DNA from: Deltaproteobacteria bacterium
GTDB lineage: Bacteria > Desulfobacterota > Desulfobacteria > Desulfobacterales > JAFDDL01
DNA: 8,711 bases
Direction of reading: 5' to 3'
Assembly: GCA_019310865.1 (NCBI GenBank)
Contig: JAFDDL010000218.1
Location: 1 to 8,711 of the forward strand
The notes below the pieces were generated by a model. The model was not told the origin of the DNA, searched no databases, and worked only from the letters and a program-made list of their open reading frames with translations. The position numbers and the translations under genes were made by a program. Below, piece after piece: positions 6,790 through 8,711 of the stretch. Each line of letters starts with the position of its first letter. Position 1 is the first letter of the stretch.

Positions 6790-7525
6790 AATTGTCGAAG
6801 AATGTTACCGGTGTAGGCAAGCCGGCGCATCGATGGTCCATCTGCATATACGAGATCCAAAAGACGGCAAACCGGTGGGTCGAATGGATCTGTGGGAAGA
6901 AACCCTGAAAAGAGTCAAACGCAAATGCGACGACCTCATTATCGGTGTCACCACCGGTGGTTTCTATGGTGCAACCATTGATGACCGTCTGGATGTGATT
7001 CGAAACTTCGAACCGGAAATCGCCTCTTTTACCCCGGAAAGTGTCACGATCTGTCACACGCACATTATTCCCAGGGTTCAGGAGTGGAAATACGATTGGG
7101 AAAAAGAATACTTGGAAAGTACCGCCTCGGCTACATTTTCAAATACCTGGGAGGAAATAGAGCTTTTCGCCAAGACCATGCGGGAGCACGGCACCAAACC
7201 GGAGTGCGAATTTTTCGGTTCCAGTGGTCTATACAATACACGAGAGCTTTGGCGTTCGGGTATCCTTGAAGCGCCCTTGGCGATTCAATGCGTCTTTGGC
7301 GCCAGGGGGGGGACCGGCGCATACCCGTCCGAGGTGGTGCATTTTCAGACAGAGGCCGTCAGGCATCTCGGGCCGGACACCTTCAACTGGTCGGTTATCG
7401 GTGTTGGCTATCCCCGCCAGTACACCCTGGGCGCTCTGGCCATCTCCATGATGGGACATGTGCGCGTCGGCATGGAGGACAACATCTACGTGAGACTTAA
7501 GGGCAGTGACAAAGTAAATTATTAG
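6698..7525 (+). CDS. Beta-keto acid cleavage enzyme (BKACE, DUF849; Kce-like), short C-terminus
   Basis: This 275-residue zinc enzyme belongs to the family founded by 3-keto-5-aminohexanoate cleavage enzyme (Kce). Members react a beta-keto acid with acetyl-CoA to give acetoacetate and a new acyl-CoA. The TIM-barrel start VQVAITGSDTTPSQSP is followed by IPITTDEIVEE, the zinc motif VHLHIRD (H48, H50), a VTTGG loop, a late GVGYPRQYTLG and GHVRVGMEDNIY. In that last segment E260 is the third zinc ligand, D261 the following conserved acid, and R256 matches a conserved catalytic arginine of Kce. The residue equivalent to Kce Glu14 is D16 here, which hints at a substrate other than 3-keto-5-aminohexanoate. 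Only 15 residues follow E260, against about 46 in Kce, so the usual last helix is missing. The protein reaches normal total length only because of extra residues near 129-145. Start ATG 6698 is backed by AAAGGA at 6685. It is likely cytosolic and co-transcribed with the DUF4438 gene. Confidence 0.88.
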   Translation: MKIPKLIVQVAITGSDTTPSQSPYIPITTDEIVEECYRCRQAGASMVHLHIRDPKDGKPVGRMDLWEETLKRVKRKCDDLIIGVTTGGFYGATIDDRLDVIRNFEPEIASFTPESVTICHTHIIPRVQEWKYDWEKEYLESTASATFSNTWEEIELFAKTMREHGTKPECEFFGSSGLYNTRELWRSGILEAPLAIQCVFGARGGTGAYPSEVVHFQTEAVRHLGPDTFNWSVIGVGYPRQYTLGALAISMMGHVRVGMEDNIYVRLKGSDKVNY

Positions 7526-7570
7526 AGATGAAAAACATGATCTAAGGGCTCGCGCATAAATAACTTCTAG

Positions 7571-7575
7571 GGAGG
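7571..7575 (+). promoter_or_regulatory. Strong ribosome binding site of the DUF4438 gene
   Basis: GGAGG, within a longer AGGGAGGAA, sits 6 nt before ATG 7582. It is among the best Shine-Dalgarno matches in the window and fixes the start. The rest of the 56-nt spacer (from 7526) has no hairpin or promoter that I can recognise; it has a 7-nt direct repeat TAAGGGC (7498-7504 and 7543-7549) shared with the end of the BKACE gene. Confidence 0.75.
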
Positions 7576-7581
7576 AATATC

Positions 7582-8478
7582 ATGCTGAAGACAAATGAAA
7601 AAAAAGTAGTTGAATTTTTACTTCCGTGTCAACCCGGCCCCCCACTGCTGTTGCCGGGATGGCAAGTGGATCATGAGGGAAGCCCTTTCAAGCTTCCGGA
7701 ATCCGGCGGAATTACCCTCAATGTGCAGGTGGGGGATCTTGCCTCAGGTTTTGAGGGAGATCATGTGGAACCGGGCGTCAGTTGCACTGCGAATGCTTTA
7801 AAACCCTTGGAATTTCCAAATAACATCCTGCAGCTTTATTCCTGTGTGGGGAATACGGCCAGGATCGTTTCCAGTCTGGACGAGAGTATAAAAGGCGCCA
7901 AAGGTGTGGTGACGGGTCAGCATGGTGGTTCCGAGCATGTGATGGTGTATTTTCCAAGAGAGGTGCGTGAAAAAATGACCTATGAGGACAAGATCATTAT
8001 TCAGGCCCGGGGCCAGGGACTGAAGCTGATCGATTATCCGGATATAAAATTGTACAACCTGGACCCTGATTTGCTGAAAAAAATGAAAATTGAGGAGAAA
8101 AACGGAAAACTTTCCGTTCCCGTAACCACTATAGTGCCTCCTGTCTGCATGGGCGCAGGTATTGGCATGTTGAATCCGGGCGCAGGTGATTATGATATCA
8201 GTACCAATGATTTGTATACGGTTAAAAAGTACAAACTGGATCAGATTCGTTTGGGAGATTTTGTTGCACTCACGGATCACGATAACTGCTATGGCCGTAC
8301 GTATAAAAAAGGGGCAATCACCATCGGGATTGTGTGCCACAGCGACTGCTATTTGGCGGGTCACGGACCCGGTGTCTGCACCCTGATTACTTGCGACAAA
8401 TCATTGATTGAACCGAAAATAGACCCTGATGCCAATATTGCCAACCGGTTGCAAATCGGGACTTGCCGAAAAGACTGA
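7582..8478 (+). CDS. DUF4438 domain-containing protein
   Basis: This 298-residue protein is recognised as a DUF4438 member, a family with no assigned reaction that I know of. Conserved-looking blocks run through the whole length: [11 protein letters not shown] (42-52), GDHVEPGVS (59-67), YSCVGN (86-91), [16 protein letters not shown] (107-122), ARGQGLKL (142-149), a middle [32 protein letters not shown] (225-239), [22 protein letters not shown] (244-265 in part) and a final [11 protein letters not shown]. It has many His, Asp and Cys residues within these glycine-rich turns (H61, H114, H233, C236, H253, C256, H261), a pattern that would fit a metal-binding or hydrolytic enzyme, but this is inference. 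There is no signal peptide or membrane segment. Length appears full. It follows the BKACE gene by 56 nt with its own strong RBS, so it likely serves the same pathway. Confidence 0.85.
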   Translation: MLKTNEKKVVEFLLPCQPGPPLLLPGWQVDHEGSPFKLPESGGITLNVQVGDLASGFEGDHVEPGVSCTANALKPLEFPNNILQLYSCVGNTARIVSSLDESIKGAKGVVTGQHGGSEHVMVYFPREVREKMTYEDKIIIQARGQGLKLIDYPDIKLYNLDPDLLKKMKIEEKNGKLSVPVTTIVPPVCMGAGIGMLNPGAGDYDISTNDLYTVKKYKLDQIRLGDFVALTDHDNCYGRTYKKGAITIGIVCHSDCYLAGHGPGVCTLITCDKSLIEPKIDPDANIANRLQIGTCRKD

Positions 8479-8506
8479 TCTACAAAGATTACCGATAATT
8501 GAAAAC

Positions 8507-8511
8507 GGAGG
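8507..8511 (+). promoter_or_regulatory. Ribosome binding site of the CocE C-terminal-domain ORF
   Basis: GGAGG lies 5 nt before ATG 8517. A stop codon in the same frame (TAA 8496-8498) closes the frame upstream, so this ORF cannot extend left to include a hydrolase domain. Confidence 0.75.
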
Positions 8512-8516
8512 TTTCT

Positions 8517-8711
8517 ATGACTACCAATAACAACACGCAACCACCCGCATTCGATCAGCCCAAAGCGCGCATCTACGTAACCGGCAGCAATGAATGGCGC
8601 GAGTATGACACCTATCCACCCCCGGCCATGGCGGAAAAATGGCTCTACCTGCACAGCCGCGGCAACGCCAACACCTTAAGCGGTGACGGCCGCCTCTCTT
8701 GGAAAAAGCCG
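8517..8711 (+). CDS. Stand-alone CocE-type C-terminal (jelly-roll) domain, 3' end outside window
   Basis: The visible 65 residues begin with a short polar leader (MTTNNNTQPPAF) and then match the start of the C-terminal domain of CocE/X-Pro dipeptidyl-peptidase proteins: PKARIYVTGSNEWREYDTYP, WLYLHSRGNAN and SGDGRLSW. The same blocks appear in the hydrolase at the left edge (VRIYITGINEWRESD, LYLTSGGNA, SDGKLSW), where they follow a full catalytic domain. Here the alpha/beta-hydrolase domain with its Asp and His is absent, and an in-frame stop at 8496 rules out an upstream extension. A clean RBS argues that the short form is translated. It may be a separately encoded binding domain, a decayed gene, or one half of a rearranged CocE gene; the right-hand end would decide. 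No catalysis is expected from what is visible. Confidence 0.85.
   Translation, partial: MTTNNNTQPPAFDQPKARIYVTGSNEWREYDTYPPPAMAEKWLYLHSRGNANTLSGDGRLSWKKP

Noticed and set aside
1..8711. Phage, CRISPR, toxin-antitoxin, IS or RNA-gene content
   Set aside because: I found no spaced direct repeats, transposase or integrase motifs, tRNA-like cloverleaf or small paired ORFs; the strand is almost fully used by metabolic genes.

Overview
The window is a densely packed, single-strand stretch of bacterial chromosome. All nine recognisable genes lie on the + strand, spacers are short (3 to 56 nt, apart from one proposed 92-nt overlap), and nearly every gene has a clear Shine-Dalgarno sequence. No rRNA, tRNA, CRISPR array, transposase or integrase is visible. 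Base composition looks balanced. The gene families (CocE-type hydrolases, two-subunit aconitase X, BKACE/DUF849, DUF4438, D-aminoacylase, a small MFS carrier) are typical of accessory catabolic clusters in anaerobic or facultative Gram-negative bacteria such as Desulfobacterota and relatives. That placement is an inference from style and family mix; no taxonomic marker is present.

Layout, left to right: (1) the 3' part of a CocE/NonD hydrolase gene, 2-1108; (2) a chimeric small ORF, 1136-1615, that joins the first ~52 residues of an amidohydrolase to the last ~106 residues of a CocE-type hydrolase; (3) the large and small subunits of an aconitase X enzyme, 1619-2908 and 2910-3350; (4) a small VOC (glyoxalase/methylmalonyl-CoA epimerase-like) protein, 3363-3776; (5) a 12-helix MFS transporter, 3826-5064; (6) an N-acyl-D-amino-acid deacylase-type amidohydrolase, 5083-6789, whose stop seems to have been lost by a frameshift near 6640; (7) a beta-keto acid cleavage enzyme (BKACE/DUF849), 6698-7525, with a short C-terminus; (8) a DUF4438 protein, 7582-8478; (9) the start of a stand-alone CocE C-terminal domain, 8517 to the window edge, which lacks the hydrolase catalytic domain.

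Together the genes look like an uptake-and-degradation operon for a small organic acid or N-acylated/peptide-like compound. The MFS protein would import the substrate. CocE and D-aminoacylase-type hydrolases would open ester or amide bonds. AcnX would dehydrate a hydroxy acid (known substrates of relatives are cis-3-hydroxy-L-proline and mevalonate 5-phosphate). BKACE would cleave a beta-keto acid with acetyl-CoA. The VOC and DUF4438 proteins have no assigned step. The true substrate cannot be read from the sequence.

The most unusual aspect is structural. CocE-derived sequence appears three times in 8.7 kb: once as a normal gene and twice as rearranged pieces that bracket the metabolic block. 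One piece is fused in frame to an amidohydrolase start, and the other is newly started at the linker before the C-terminal domain. This suggests domain-level recombination or an old tandem duplication of the cluster.
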